Part shown: piece after piece, positions 16,462-25,895 of the stretch
Position numbering within the stretch: position 1 is the first letter of the stretch
How the letters are laid out: every line of letters begins with the position of its first letter
NCBI GenBank assembly: GCA_964436125.1
Contig: CAYTBT010000013.1
Location: 17,994 to 81,993 of the forward strand
Length of the DNA: 64,000 nucleotides
Source: CAYRFF01 sp964436125
GTDB taxonomy: Bacteria; Bacteroidota; Bacteroidia; Chitinophagales; Saprospiraceae
Direction of reading: 5' to 3'
Program-made: the position numbers and the translations under genes
The notes under the pieces: model-generated
Databases searched by the model: none
The model's input: the letters and a program-made list of their open reading frames with translations, nothing else
What the model was told of the DNA's origin: nothing

Positions 16462-16517
16462 ATCCAAGGAGGGGATTGATATTTAAGCCCCGGGCTTCAA
16501 GCATCCTGAGTATTAAC

Positions 16518-16554
16518 AAAAAGGGAAGTAATCTTTCAGATTACTTCCCTTTTT
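16518..16554. terminator. Bidirectional terminator between ald and secDF
   Basis: Two perfect 16-nt arms (AAAAAGGGAAGTAATC and its complement) flank a 5-nt loop. The A-run on one side and the T-run on the other let it work in both directions, which fits the convergent genes ald and secDF. Confidence 0.93.
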
Positions 16555-16660
16555 GCATTTGCGTAAGCTATAGATACTTCACGCTATCGGATTCAGAGAA
16601 TTTCCTCAATAAAATATGCCATGCTCGGGAAATCTCAACAAATCCTTACCGCTTAATTAC

Positions 16661-19600
16661 CTATGCTTTACTCTTACTATACTTCTGTTGTGATGACTTT
16701 TTCACTTTACGTGTAAGATCACCGGACAATTCAGACAGAATCGACGTCGAAACAAAGACGGATGAATATGTACCGACAATAATACCTATCATAATTGCAA
16801 ATGCAAATCCTCGGATAGAGTCCCCACCGAATAAGAATAATGCCGTAATCGTGATAAGCGTCGTAAAAGCGGTCATCACCGTACGCCTGAATGTATTATT
16901 TACAGCCATATTGATAACCTCATCCTTGGACTTATTGATACCTCGCCCGAGATATTCACGCACCCTGTCAAAAATAATCACTGTATCGTTGATTGAGTAA
17001 CCGATGATCGTTAAGAGTGCTGCTATAAAGGTCTGATCCATTTCTAGCGAGAACGGTAGGATACCATGTAGCAATGAGAATACACCCATCATAATTATAC
17101 TATCATGCATAAGCCCTATGACACCACCGAGACTGTATTGCCACTTATTAAATCGTATCAGAATATAGACAAATACGAGAAGTAAAGCCAATATTGCCGC
17201 CTTCCATGAACTATTTATAATATCATCTGCTATCGTCGGTCCTACCTTGGACGAGCGGGTGACATGTGTCCCTTGCGAGCCAGTATCTTTAAACTTCTGA
17301 AAGTTCAGATTTCCACCGGTAACTTTATTAATTCCGGCATACAGTTTACTGAGAACAATTGAATCGGCATCTTTACTACTTTCATTAATAAGGTAGTCCG
17401 TTGTAATATTGTATTTATTGTGCACATCCACCGATTTCACCACAGGTTCTCCATCTAGTTGCACGGCAAGTTCATCGCGCAGTGCATCCAAATCCACATC
17501 ATGAGCAAATTGAACATCATAAGACCTTCCACCTTTAAAATCCAGCCCGTATTCAAATCCCCTCGTTGCTATTGACACAATGCTTGCAACGAGTAGCGTA
17601 CCGGAGATTATATAGGCAATCTTCTTTTTGCCCATCCAGTCAAAATTCATGTTGGCAAACATCCCCTCGGAAACTCTGGTCCAGAAGGAAAGATTCTTTC
17701 CTTTCTTTATCCACCAGTCAACGATGAGGCGAGTAAAGAGAACTGCTGAAAGTAAAGTACATATAATACCGACAATCAAGACAATACCGAAACCTTTAAT
17801 CGGACCGAGTCCGTAATATGCAAGGACGATACCGATAAGCAGGGTTGTGACATTACCATCAATAATGGCTGAATATGAATACTGGAATCCATCCTCAATA
17901 GCATTCAGCAATGTTTTTCCGAGCTCAAGTTCCTCACGTATCCTTTCATAGATAATGACATTGGCATCCACGGCCATACCCATAGTCAAGACAATACCTG
18001 CTATACCGGGTAAAGTTAATACCGTACCTATAGAGGAAAGGGTTCCGAGGATAAAAAAGACATTGGTGAGGAGGCAGATAATGGAAATCAGTCCTGCGCC
18101 ACCATAATACGCCGCCATAATTATTAAGAGTAAGCCAAAACCTACGAGGAGGGAAATCAGGGATTTATTAATATTTTCTTGTCCGAGTGAAGGTCCGACG
18201 ACAGATTCCTGAATAATCTTGGTCTCGGCAGGAAGTTTACCGATTTTCAAGATATTGGCAAGGTCTTGTCCTTCCTGGACAGAAAAGTTTCCGGAAATTG
18301 AAGAACTACCATTCTTAATCGGTTCATTGACGCTCGGTGCAGAGACAACTTGATCATCGAGGACAATAGCAATCGGTCGTTGATTATCTCTAGCTGCTTC
18401 TGTTGTCATCTCACCCCATATTCTTGCTCCTTTCTGGTCCATTTCTAGCGTAACCGTAACATTTCCGGTAACCGGATCGGGTTGCGTGCTCGCATTTGTT
18501 ACGCGATCTCCTTCCAGAGGTGCATCGGTTGTTCCCGGCAATGTTTTCACTGCATAGAGTTCATACATACCTGTCTCTTCACCGGTCTGGTAGTTTACTG
18601 CAGGATCACGTGACCAGAGGAATTTGATATTGGGAGGAAAAAGTTGTTGTACTTCATCCTTGGCAAGCATTCTGCTTATCGCCTTCATATTATTTTTCTT
18701 GGCAGTACCCATAACAGAAAGTGGCATCATAAACTGCTGATTGGTTCCGGCTGCTTGATTCAAGGTAAAGAGCTTGAATAATGGACCATTACTTTCATTG
18801 ACGATAGCGTCATCTCCTGTTGTGCGGATTGTATCATAGCGTACTTCACCAGTAAGATTACCCAATGAATCGAGTACCGGTAATGTATCGATCCTCAAGA
18901 TATTGTCACTAACTTGTGTAGTTTTATCCTGGCTTCCACCTTGTTCTGTAGCAAGGAGTTTATCAGCTTCTCGGAATGCGGCTATAATTCCTGGGTCTGA
19001 TACGCGATAAACGTGCCAGAATTCAAGGTCTGCACTTGCTTGAAGGTAATTCCGTGCTCTCTCCGGATTGCTGATTCCCGGCAATTCAACGGTAATGAGG
19101 TCTCGAGCCTTGTCTAGAGAGACATTGGGCTGACTTACCCCAAATTTATTAATCCTCTGCTTCAATCGCTTGAAGGTAAGTTGAACTGTCTCATCGGCAA
19201 GATTACGCAATACCGATATAACTTGTTCGTCTGTCGAAGCTATATTTATTTCATCACGGAGAGAAGCATTGCGCTGGAAGATATCCGCAAGTTTTTCCCC
19301 ATCGGCTATTTTATTCCACTCTTGAGCAAAGAGTGTGATATAATCATCTTGTCCATCCTTGAGTCGCTCTGAAGCATTCTTCAATGCTTCTCTGAACTTA
19401 GGATTCTGATTGTTGCCAGACAATGATACGAGAAAATTCTTCAGATTAACTTGTAGAACAACGCTCATCCCACCTTTCAAGTCAAGTCCCAGTTTCAATT
19501 GCTGTTGCTTGAGTTCTTGATAAGTATATGACTTCAATAGCGGTATAGTGAATATCTTTTCACTAGACATTGAGTCAAGATAAGATGCGCGTGCCGTCTT

Positions 19601-19768
19601 AAAGGCTTCTGCTCGTTGAAAATCATCTTTTATTCCTTGTACTTGCTCCTTTGCATATTCCTCAGCATCGTTTTCCACACGACTAGTCGGCCACATAAAT
19701 AAAAATTGTACGGCACAGACAATCGTCATAATGATGAGAAAAAACTTTACAATGCTTTTTCCTTGCAT
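16661..19768 (-). CDS. secDF: Fused protein translocase subunit SecDF
   Basis: SecDF uses the proton gradient to pull proteins out of the SecYEG channel. The 1035-residue product is a SecD-SecF fusion, as usual in Bacteroidota. TM1 lies at residues about 7-27. The LGLDLKGGM motif follows near 93, then a large periplasmic P1 region (about 120-520). The SecD membrane half carries GMAVDANVIIYERIREEL with the proton-relay Asp. After a second LDFKGGRSYDV motif near 760, the SecF half carries SINDTVIIFDRVREY. The P1 region is longer than in E. coli SecD. The gene is monocistronic with a TATATTTG box at 19813-19820. It serves Sec export, on which the T9SS substrates encoded here also depend. Confidence 0.96.
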   Translation of the reverse strand: MQGKSIVKFFLIIMTIVCAVQFLFMWPTSRVENDAEEYAKEQVQGIKDDFQRAEAFKTARASYLDSMSSEKIFTIPLLKSYTYQELKQQQLKLGLDLKGGMSVVLQVNLKNFLVSLSGNNQNPKFREALKNASERLKDGQDDYITLFAQEWNKIADGEKLADIFQRNASLRDEINIASTDEQVISVLRNLADETVQLTFKRLKQRINKFGVSQPNVSLDKARDLITVELPGISNPERARNYLQASADLEFWHVYRVSDPGIIAAFREADKLLATEQGGSQDKTTQVSDNILRIDTLPVLDSLGNLTGEVRYDTIRTTGDDAIVNESNGPLFKLFTLNQAAGTNQQFMMPLSVMGTAKKNNMKAISRMLAKDEVQQLFPPNIKFLWSRDPAVNYQTGEETGMYELYAVKTLPGTTDAPLEGDRVTNASTQPDPVTGNVTVTLEMDQKGARIWGEMTTEAARDNQRPIAIVLDDQVVSAPSVNEPIKNGSSSISGNFSVQEGQDLANILKIGKLPAETKIIQESVVGPSLGQENINKSLISLLVGFGLLLIIMAAYYGGAGLISIICLLTNVFFILGTLSSIGTVLTLPGIAGIVLTMGMAVDANVIIYERIREELELGKTLLNAIEDGFQYSYSAIIDGNVTTLLIGIVLAYYGLGPIKGFGIVLIVGIICTLLSAVLFTRLIVDWWIKKGKNLSFWTRVSEGMFANMNFDWMGKKKIAYIISGTLLVASIVSIATRGFEYGLDFKGGRSYDVQFAHDVDLDALRDELAVQLDGEPVVKSVDVHNKYNITTDYLINESSKDADSIVLSKLYAGINKVTGGNLNFQKFKDTGSQGTHVTRSSKVGPTIADDIINSSWKAAILALLLVFVYILIRFNKWQYSLGGVIGLMHDSIIMMGVFSLLHGILPFSLEMDQTFIAALLTIIGYSINDTVIIFDRVREYLGRGINKSKDEVINMAVNNTFRRTVMTAFTTLITITALFLFGGDSIRGFAFAIMIGIIVGTYSSVFVSTSILSELSGDLTRKVKKSSQQKYSKSKA

Positions 19769-19812
19769 ACCTTATAGTATATATTTAGATATTCTTGTGA
19801 TAAAAAGTCGCG

Positions 19813-19820
19813 CAAATATA
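19813..19820 (-). promoter_or_regulatory. -7 promoter element of secDF
   Basis: TATATTTG on the minus strand fits TAnnTTTG. About 20 nt further upstream is TTTCG in place of TTG, so the promoter is weaker than the consensus. The start would lie about 38 nt before the ATG at 19768. Confidence 0.5.
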
Positions 19821-19997
19821 AAGCAATTCTCTTACAATTACCGAAAATATCTCCTTTTTATCCGATTAATTCATTTCTGCTCCTTGAATATCCATCTTCC
19901 TGCTCTGTTATTCCTCAAGAAAGGCTTCCTTTTACCTCCTTTTTATCCGGGCTGGTAGCTCAAGCAATAATATGTTTTGTACGCTCACTTTCCACTT

Positions 19998-20011
19998 GAT
20001 TAAGCTTAATC
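19998..20011. repeat. Perfect 14-bp palindrome
   Basis: GATTAAGCTTAATC reads the same on both strands and lies between two divergent genes. It is a candidate dimeric regulator site, but it is 430 bp from the nearer plus-strand start, so the link is weak. Confidence 0.35.
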
Positions 20012-20443
20012 TGATGTAGAAAACTACAATAACTCTCGACTATTAACATTGAGGTATATGGTTATTGAAACTTCAGCTAGCTGTTTTTAAAATAGTGCAT
20101 CTGGGTTCCTTTATCCGGTTTATTATTCAGTTTTATGGACACTACGGAACAATTTTTACTTTTTCTGCGTTTCCATCTTGAAAACCCTGATAAATAGCTG
20201 ATATTAGTTCCTTTATTGAAGGAATATATTGAAGCTCAAGCTATGCAGAGGATTTTCAGGGCCGGTTGATATGCCGTCTCACTGTGCCTAGGCGATAATA
20301 TATACTGGTCATTGTGTGACAGAAACTATTGAGATTCTTGTGCATACAGATCAGACAGATTGCGAGAAGGTCGAGAACTAGAAGTTCTTAGATAACGCAG
20401 CAATATCAATTAACCTTTTTTATTAACAGTTAAAAAATCATTA

Positions 20444-20884
20444 ATGGGATTATTTTCTTTTTTAAAAGATGCCGGAGATAAAATGTTCGGTGGAAACGAT
20501 GAAGTAGCCAACAAGGCTGAAACACTTCAAAATACGCTCAACCAGCTAGAACTAGGGATTGAGAATTGCAATATTCAGCTCGACGGAGATAAAGTAACAA
20601 TTTCCGGTAAAGCGGATTCTCAAGCAGAGAAAGAAAAAGCTATTCTCGCCGTAGGTAATGTGGCAGGTGTAGGTTCTGTGGACGCATATATCGTCGTTGA
20701 CAATCCAGAGCCGGAAGCCAAGTTTTACCAGGTAAAGAGTGGGGACAGCTTATCAAAAATTGCAGAAGAATTTTACGGAGACCCGATGAAGTACACGGTA
20801 ATATTTGAGGCCAATCAGCCGATGTTAAAAGATCCTAATAAGATCTATCCGGGCCAGTCTCTAAGAATTCCACCGATACAGTAA
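20444..20884 (+). CDS. kbp: BON-LysM protein, Kbp/YgaU-like
   Basis: The 146-residue product is laid out like E. coli Kbp (YgaU), a cytoplasmic potassium-binding protein: N-terminus MGLFSFLKDAGDKMF, a BON domain (about residues 25-88), and a LysM domain (about 92-144) with YQVKSGDSLSKIAEEFYGD and the ending KIYPGQSLRIPP. There is no signal peptide, so despite LysM it should stay in the cytoplasm. In E. coli the protein senses K+ and supports growth at high potassium; that role here is inference. It is a single gene ended by a terminator at 20911-20953. Confidence 0.9.
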   Translation: MGLFSFLKDAGDKMFGGNDEVANKAETLQNTLNQLELGIENCNIQLDGDKVTISGKADSQAEKEKAILAVGNVAGVGSVDAYIVVDNPEPEAKFYQVKSGDSLSKIAEEFYGDPMKYTVIFEANQPMLKDPNKIYPGQSLRIPPIQ

Positions 20885-20910
20885 GATGTAAAAATGGTGA
20901 ATTAAGCCTA

Positions 20911-20953
20911 GAAAAGTGTCAATGGAATGAATTCCATGACACTTTTCTTTTTT
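20911..20953 (+). terminator. Intrinsic terminator after the BON-LysM gene
   Basis: Long arms (AAAAGTGTC then ATGGAAT on the left, the complement on the right, one bulged A) enclose a 2-nt apex and are followed by a T-rich tail. It starts 27 nt after the stop codon. Confidence 0.87.
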
Positions 20954-21064
20954 CTACCCCTCTCTTTACCGAGATGCAACAAGGCATAATATGCAATCAA
21001 GGTAAATAACTTATCATTTAGACTTACTCTTATACCGGAAAATATTCTTTATTCTGTAGGATGA

Positions 21065-21676
21065 TTACTTCAACTCTCGTATCCCATCCCTTTCCAGGAT
21101 AAGTTCATCACCTGTACAATCTATGATAGCGCTCGGCTGAAGATTTCCCGGCCCACCATCAATAACCACATCGACGAGATTTTTATATTCATCATAAATC
21201 ATTGTCGGGTCAAGGACATAAGCATTATCTCTATTTTCCTTTTTTAAGGAGGTACTCAGAATAGGATTACCGAGTTCGGCAATAATGGACTGCACGATAT
21301 TATTCTCAGGAATACGCACGCCCACTTGTTTTTTCTTGTTCCTAAAAAGTTTGGGGACTTCATTATTGGAATTGATAATAAAGGTAAAAGGGCCCGGAGT
21401 ATTTCTCTTCATTGTTTTAAAAATATCATTACTTATCTGGCTTGTGTATTGAGCAACTTGGCTTATGTCGCTACACATGAAGGTGAGGTTCACCTTGGCC
21501 GGATTAATGCCTTTGATTTTACAGATTTTATCGACAGCTTTACTGTCGGCAAAGTCGCAGCCCAATGCATAGACTGAATCCGTAGGATAAATCATAATCC
21601 CCCCATTGTTAAGGATTTCGATAACTTTCTCTAGTTTACGTTTTTGAGGGTTCTCCGAATGAATTTTTAATAGCAT
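21065..21676 (-). CDS. tsaC: Threonylcarbamoyl-AMP synthase, YrdC/Sua5 domain
   Basis: The enzyme makes threonylcarbamoyl-AMP from threonine, bicarbonate and ATP, the first step of t6A37 tRNA modification. The 203-residue product is a single YrdC domain: YPTDSVYALGCD near residues 31-42, KICKIKGI near 50-57, TPGPFTFI near 92-99 and the VGVRIPEN block near 118. It lacks the Sua5 C-terminal domain. TsaD, which uses this intermediate, is encoded 5 kb away, but the two are not in one operon. The motif normally reading KxR is KIKG here, so the basic set is slightly varied. Confidence 0.9.
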   Translation of the reverse strand: MLLKIHSENPQKRKLEKVIEILNNGGIMIYPTDSVYALGCDFADSKAVDKICKIKGINPAKVNLTFMCSDISQVAQYTSQISNDIFKTMKRNTPGPFTFIINSNNEVPKLFRNKKKQVGVRIPENNIVQSIIAELGNPILSTSLKKENRDNAYVLDPTMIYDEYKNLVDVVIDGGPGNLQPSAIIDCTGDELILERDGIRELK

Positions 21677-21814
21677 ACTCTTCTGTTTTCTTTAATTTAT
21701 AGGTTTTATAAGTTCTTCTCTTTCTTGTAGAGAAATAGTAAGCATAATAATTTCCAATATAAAGATTTTTAACATTACATTGAAGCTTGCCCGGAAATTT
21801 CCTACTGCAAGCAC

Positions 21815-22417
21815 TTATCCTAGGTGAGATACATCGTTCTTCTTTAAAAGTACTGCAGAATCCTCCGTAACTTGAAGGGCAAATAAACCCGTATTGGAAT
21901 GATTAAATCGTTTCATATCTCCGGCTTCAAGTCCGAGTAAAAGTGTCAACAATGCACGTATAGTCCGTCCATGAGAACATATCAGCACCTTCTCATGTCC
22001 AGATCTCCTCAGCATCTCAAGGAAGTCAGAAAGTCGTTGCAGTAATTCCTCCGCGCTTTCGCCTCCTTCAATCCTGCTGGTGAGCTCCCCTTTTTCCCAG
22101 TCATCAATCAGCCTCGTGTAGCGCTCCGTCATTGCAGCACTGACTTGCTTTCCCTCATTTACCCCCCAGTTTATCTCATTCAGAAGCTCCGTGTGTTTAA
22201 TCGGGATATTCTCAACCTCCCACGGCTCCACAGTTTCTTGAGATCGCTTTAAAGCTGAAGTGTATATAAGCTCATAATCTTCATCACTATACATCTTATA
22301 AAATGCTTCGGCTTGTTTCCTCCCTTCTTCGTTCAAGGAAATATTAACTCCGCTCCCTTGAATAATCCCCGCTTTATTATAATCGGTTTCTCCATGTCTG
22401 ATTATGTGCAATATCAT
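21815..22417 (-). CDS. Histidine phosphatase family protein (phosphoglycerate mutase-like)
   Basis: With the ATG at 22417 the product has 200 residues and starts MILHIIRHGET, placing the phospho-accepting His8 in the RHGE motif. Further catalytic residues are visible: an SALKRSQET Arg, a Glu in LNEINWG, and the second His in CSHGRTIRALL. This is the cofactor-dependent PGM/acid phosphatase clan. The short length and sequence fit the broad-specificity phosphatases (PhoE, CobC-like) rather than glycolytic PGM. An in-frame extension to 22462 is basic and unlike the family. The upstream CATTTGCGGAAGC matches the recurrent intergenic motif of this window. Confidence 0.88.
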   Translation of the reverse strand: MILHIIRHGETDYNKAGIIQGSGVNISLNEEGRKQAEAFYKMYSDEDYELIYTSALKRSQETVEPWEVENIPIKHTELLNEINWGVNEGKQVSAAMTERYTRLIDDWEKGELTSRIEGGESAEELLQRLSDFLEMLRRSGHEKVLICSHGRTIRALLTLLLGLEAGDMKRFNHSNTGLFALQVTEDSAVLLKKNDVSHLG

Positions 22418-22695
22418 ATCATTTCTTTTATCTGTCCGCTTCCGCAAATGAGCTCTCAGCACAGAATAATCCCTCTCCTACTCATTTATTCTGAACACAT
22501 TAGGCATAAAATATCTTGCTTTCTCCACTTCATTACTCCTTTTTATACTGGACGCTGAAGTTCATATCATTTTCAATTGCCTAATATAAGTTTTGAAACG
22601 CTATTTTCCGTATTATTGTATGGAATTCTACATGAAAGTGTACTATTTCCATAGCATAATGCGTACTTTCCCGATCTGGTAATATCAAGAAGAGA

Positions 22696-23571
22696 ATGCA
22701 TAAAGAGAAACCAATATTAAGTATCTGCATAAGTCGATTCAATGAAGATGTCTCCCATCTGCTCTTGGCTTTATGTACCGAGGTGAAGCGGTTGCAAGTC
22801 CCTATAGACATTCACCTCAGAGATGATTGTTCTGAGCTCTTGTTCCCGATAAATATCTCTGAACCATTTCTTTTTACGCATAAGAATTCTTCCAATCTCG
22901 GTCGCGCAAGGAATAGGAATAGACTCGTAAATGATTCCACCGGTGAATTTGTCTTATTCCTCGATGGCGATGTCATGCCGGCAAGGCGGGATTTTATTGA
23001 ACAATATATCCATGCTCTTCAGAAGAACGATATCGATGTCCTCACCGGAGGCATAACTTACCGGGCGGAAGTCCCACCTAGAGATAAATTGCTCCACTAT
23101 CGTTATGGATTGCTCCGCGAGGCGCAAGAATCGGCTGATAGCCACTTAAAAACTTCCAATCTCTGTATCCGACGCAGTGTTATAATGGAGGTAAAATTTG
23201 ACGAAAGTCTCAGAAATTATGGTCATGAAGACACATTACTTTCTCTGAAACTAGAGCATCTTAATTATACGATAGAGCATTTCCATAATCCGATTATCCA
23301 TGAGGGCTTGATGAGCAATAAGGAATTCATTCACAAGCAAGATCAGGCACTTCACACGCTTGCCGGATTGCACGAGAAAGGTTATAATAATCTTACGCGC
23401 CTTCAGAAATTTTATCAACAGAGTAAAAGCTCAGTACTCTTAAAACTTATTCCTTCTCAAGTATGCATAAATCTGCTACGGGAATTACTCCTTATGATTC
23501 CCCGGATAAATCTCAAGATATTGGACCTGTATAAATTGCTTGTATATCGCAAGCTCTTATCTGAAAAATGA
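22696..23571 (+). CDS. Family 2 glycosyltransferase
   Basis: The 291-residue product has the GT-A fold of family 2: ISRFNED near residues 12-18, the LGRARNRNRLV loop near 68-78, and the metal motif LDGDV near 91-95. GHEDTLLSLKL near 176 holds the probable catalytic ED pair. It has no membrane segment and no C-terminal extension, so it is likely cytoplasmic and acts on envelope polysaccharide or glycolipid precursors. It is not in a polysaccharide cluster. Its last 15 bases overlap, in the opposite direction, the end of rsmD. Confidence 0.87.
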   Translation: MHKEKPILSICISRFNEDVSHLLLALCTEVKRLQVPIDIHLRDDCSELLFPINISEPFLFTHKNSSNLGRARNRNRLVNDSTGEFVLFLDGDVMPARRDFIEQYIHALQKNDIDVLTGGITYRAEVPPRDKLLHYRYGLLREAQESADSHLKTSNLCIRRSVIMEVKFDESLRNYGHEDTLLSLKLEHLNYTIEHFHNPIIHEGLMSNKEFIHKQDQALHTLAGLHEKGYNNLTRLQKFYQQSKSSVLLKLIPSQVCINLLRELLLMIPRINLKILDLYKLLVYRKLLSEK

Positions 23572-24108
23572 AAATATTGACAAGCCATATTGACGAGTAT
23601 CGAAACAGCGTTCCATAAACTTAAAGTTGTGATACTTGCTGTGTTCCAGGACAAATATTCCCGTATCCTTGAGTAAAGTATCAGAATTAAGCACAATTTC
23701 TGGCAGTTGAGGTAGGCGATAGTCCTTATACGGTGGATCGGCAATTATAAGGTCATAAGTCGATGTATCCGCCTGCAGGAACCGATACACATCACTATGA
23801 ACCGGATGAATGGCGTCTTTTATCTCAAGTTCAGCCGCCGTGCTCCGGATATAATGAAGACAAGCTTGATTGCTGTCTACTGCCACTACGGTTGCTGCTC
23901 CACGAGAGACAAGTTCATAGGAATGATTCCCTGATCCGCTGAACAGATCCAGTGCATTTATTCCCTTAAAGTCAAGGGAGTTATTCAAGATATTGTACAG
24001 TGCCTCCTTGGCCTTGTCCGTTGTGGGCCTTGTGCGCCATTTTTTCAGTGGCGGCTGAAAGGTTCTTCCTGCTAGTGTACCACCAATTACACGCATTCCT
24101 TCAGCCAT
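23557..24108 (-). CDS. rsmD: 16S rRNA (guanine966-N2)-methyltransferase
   Basis: RsmD adds the N2-methyl group to G966 of 16S rRNA in the assembled 30S head. The 183-residue product shows MRVIGGTLAGR at the start, the SAM motif DLFSGSGNHSYE near residues 52-63, and the catalytic ADPPY near 119-123 (DPPY form of the NPPY motif). Its start lies inside the last codons of the DUF3822 gene, so translation is coupled. A second in-frame ATG at 24096 gives the tighter family N-terminus MRVIGG and may be the true start. The stop overlaps the convergent glycosyltransferase gene by 15 bp. Confidence 0.93.
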   Translation of the reverse strand: MAEGMRVIGGTLAGRTFQPPLKKWRTRPTTDKAKEALYNILNNSLDFKGINALDLFSGSGNHSYELVSRGAATVVAVDSNQACLHYIRSTAAELEIKDAIHPVHSDVYRFLQADTSTYDLIIADPPYKDYRLPQLPEIVLNSDTLLKDTGIFVLEHSKYHNFKFMERCFDTRQYGLSIFSFFR

Positions 24109-24827
24109 GTTAAATCTCGATAAATATATTCATCATCTGCACTACCGATAAAGTTTATCTTCATCGCATAGGGTTTTACGATCTTATACAGCTCGCTATC
24201 TTTTTTAATCCGTCCGATAAAGTTTATTTCGGTGGTATTCAAGCCTTCATTTACCTGTTCGGCAGCCAAGCGCATATAATAAAGCATATCTTGAGGATAC
24301 TCTATGGTATAACAATTTACATATTTAATTTTCTGATCTTGCAGATATATGAGTGAAATCCGTTTGTCGGTAATTGCCGAGTATAGCTTATTTCCTCCAT
24401 TCTCAAGTTGCGATATGCCATGAATCAAAACCGGAATATAGTGATACGTCTTAAAGCTGATATTCAATGCTTCTAGACCGGCTATAAAATCTTTCTTGAG
24501 ATTATAGATACACTTTAGGCGTAATTCAGGATATGCATCTATCTGTATGAGCTTATCGGCCCACGAAATTGAGGTTGCTGTGAAGGATTTTCTGATGTGT
24601 TCATCGGATGTATCTATCGGTTTAAGGAGAAATTCCGGGTGTGCTACTGCAAGTTTTATACGGCACTCCGACATATCGATATCGTTTTTCTGTAATTCAT
24701 CATGAAATTGCTCCATAGGATCCTGTTCTACAAGCTCAATAATCTTTCCATGTGACATGGGATTATCGCCCTTCCACAACTTAAATGCGAGTGAGTTATC
24801 ACTGATTAAAACGCTTATTATCTGCAT
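24087..24827 (-). CDS. DUF3822 family protein
   Basis: DUF3822 proteins occur in Bacteroidota immediately upstream of rsmD, as here (22-bp overlap). The 246-residue product has two similar halves typical of an actin/Hsp70-like ATPase fold: SDNSLAFKLW near residues 9-18 fits a strand-turn phosphate loop, and DKRISLIYLQDQKI in the second half repeats the idea. Catalytic residues are not obvious. It is probably cytoplasmic. The fixed link to rsmD suggests work in ribosome maturation or in the neighbouring coaD/rsmD region, but no function is known. It follows a single-pass membrane protein gene in the same operon. Confidence 0.85.
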   Translation of the reverse strand: MQIISVLISDNSLAFKLWKGDNPMSHGKIIELVEQDPMEQFHDELQKNDIDMSECRIKLAVAHPEFLLKPIDTSDEHIRKSFTATSISWADKLIQIDAYPELRLKCIYNLKKDFIAGLEALNISFKTYHYIPVLIHGISQLENGGNKLYSAITDKRISLIYLQDQKIKYVNCYTIEYPQDMLYYMRLAAEQVNEGLNTTEINFIGRIKKDSELYKIVKPYAMKINFIGSADDEYIYRDLTWLKECV

Positions 24828-24853
24828 TGCTCTTCTCTATCTATTATCTATTA

Positions 24854-25459
24854 TTACCAATTTCCATCTAATGTGGGACTTGTCATATCGCCAAATTTAA
24901 TGAACTTCATAGGTTCATACGATTTTTGATATCGTTTATATTTCTCGTCGGCATATTTCCCCATAAAAGTCTTGTATCTAGTCTTTACTTCAACGACATT
25001 AACCTGAGTATGTTGATATGTTATCGTTCCTGCACTCATCTGAAAGGTATCGCTGATGCTATACGGAACATATTCTATGGAATCGAGTTCCGCATACCAC
25101 TGGAACTGCATAAGCGAATCTGCAGCAGCGACATAAGTCGTATCATAAACATATTCTCCGACAGAGCTGTCTCCTCCTACTGCATAGATCTTCACATGCA
25201 TGAAGCTATCCAGCTGTAATGCATCTTTGAGTGCATCAAAATTCCCGGCATATCGGTGATGTATTGCTTCATAATACTTCTGGGCTGTGCGGATTTCCTT
25301 TAATTTATTTATAACTGCTGTTTTCCGTTCTTGTAATACTTCCTGAAACTGTATCGGCTCTTGAAATGAATTGTATAAGGTATAGGCAAGCACCAGTATG
25401 ATGAATACGAGAACAAGATTGACTCCCAATTTCATTATTCTTTTTTCTTCTGAATTCAT
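24854..25459 (-). CDS. Single-pass membrane protein upstream of DUF3822
   Basis: With the ATG at 25459 the product has 201 residues: a short charged N-terminus, one membrane helix at about residues 11-27, and a periplasmic domain. The segment RKTAVINKLKEIRTAQKYYEAIHHRYAG near residues 43-70 has the helical, pseudopilin-like look common to Bacteroidota proteins at this locus. It forms an operon with DUF3822 and rsmD (26-nt gap). Function is unknown. The frame extends to 25543, but that adds a Cys/Arg-rich stretch before the helix that looks untranslated. Confidence 0.78.
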   Translation of the reverse strand: MNSEEKRIMKLGVNLVLVFIILVLAYTLYNSFQEPIQFQEVLQERKTAVINKLKEIRTAQKYYEAIHHRYAGNFDALKDALQLDSFMHVKIYAVGGDSSVGEYVYDTTYVAAADSLMQFQWYAELDSIEYVPYSISDTFQMSAGTITYQHTQVNVVEVKTRYKTFMGKYADEKYKRYQKSYEPMKFIKFGDMTSPTLDGNW

Positions 25460-25895
25460 GACAATAATACAGCTTTTTCTGCAGAATCCTAGCCTACCTC
25501 TTATACTTGTCCACTCAACCATCCGGGGAGAACTTTCATGCATTTAAAAATCAACAAAGATCTTATGTACCTCCCGTTTACTCTTGAATATAACTTCCCA
25601 AAAGAATAAAGGACCTGTAAAGGCAAATAATCATATTATCTACCGTGTAACTATGTCTTATCACAAGAATCAAACCCGGCCTGCAGTCTCCTCCACTCGC
25701 AGGAGGAGCATGGGATTATAAAGGAACTTTAACAAGTGCTGAACCATAAATATATTCTGCTAATTACTATCAATTATCTGTCAAAGAAGAGGATGGAATA
25801 AATCAAGAAAAATCCACTGTCTAAATCAGCTTACGCAAATCCACGGTATAATTCAGAGAACTTGTACATTTGCAGCAGCTAATAATAGATAAATA
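25460..25895. other. 436-bp divergent intergenic region upstream of tsaD
   Basis: A hairpin with arms CTCCTCC (25688-25694) and GGAGGAG (25702-25708) around a 7-nt loop stands alone. One copy of the recurrent motif AGCTTACGCAAAT lies at 25828-25840. The tsaD -7 box TACATTTG is at 25865-25872. No promoter was found for the minus-strand operon, and no coding frame is seen. Confidence 0.45.
25865..25872 (+). promoter_or_regulatory. -7 promoter element of tsaD
   Basis: TACATTTG fits TAnnTTTG and lies 23 nt before the tsaD ATG at 25896. No TTG is visible at the expected upstream distance. Confidence 0.5.

Larger units (their letters stand above)
19769..20443. other. 675-bp divergent intergenic region between secDF and the BON-LysM gene
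   Basis: A TATATTTG box for secDF lies on the minus strand at 19820-19813 with a weak -33 (TTTCG). A perfect 14-bp palindrome GATTAAGCTTAATC at 19998-20011 could be an operator. A small hairpin GAACT-AGA-AGTTC lies about 70 bp before the BON-LysM gene. I see no coding frame. It is unusually long for a region between two small transcription units. Confidence 0.45.

Noticed and set aside
25681..25710. CTCCTCC/GGAGGAG hairpin as a terminator or ribosome-binding control element
   Set aside because: No T-run follows, no start codon is near, and Shine-Dalgarno pairing is little used in this phylum; kept only as a note.
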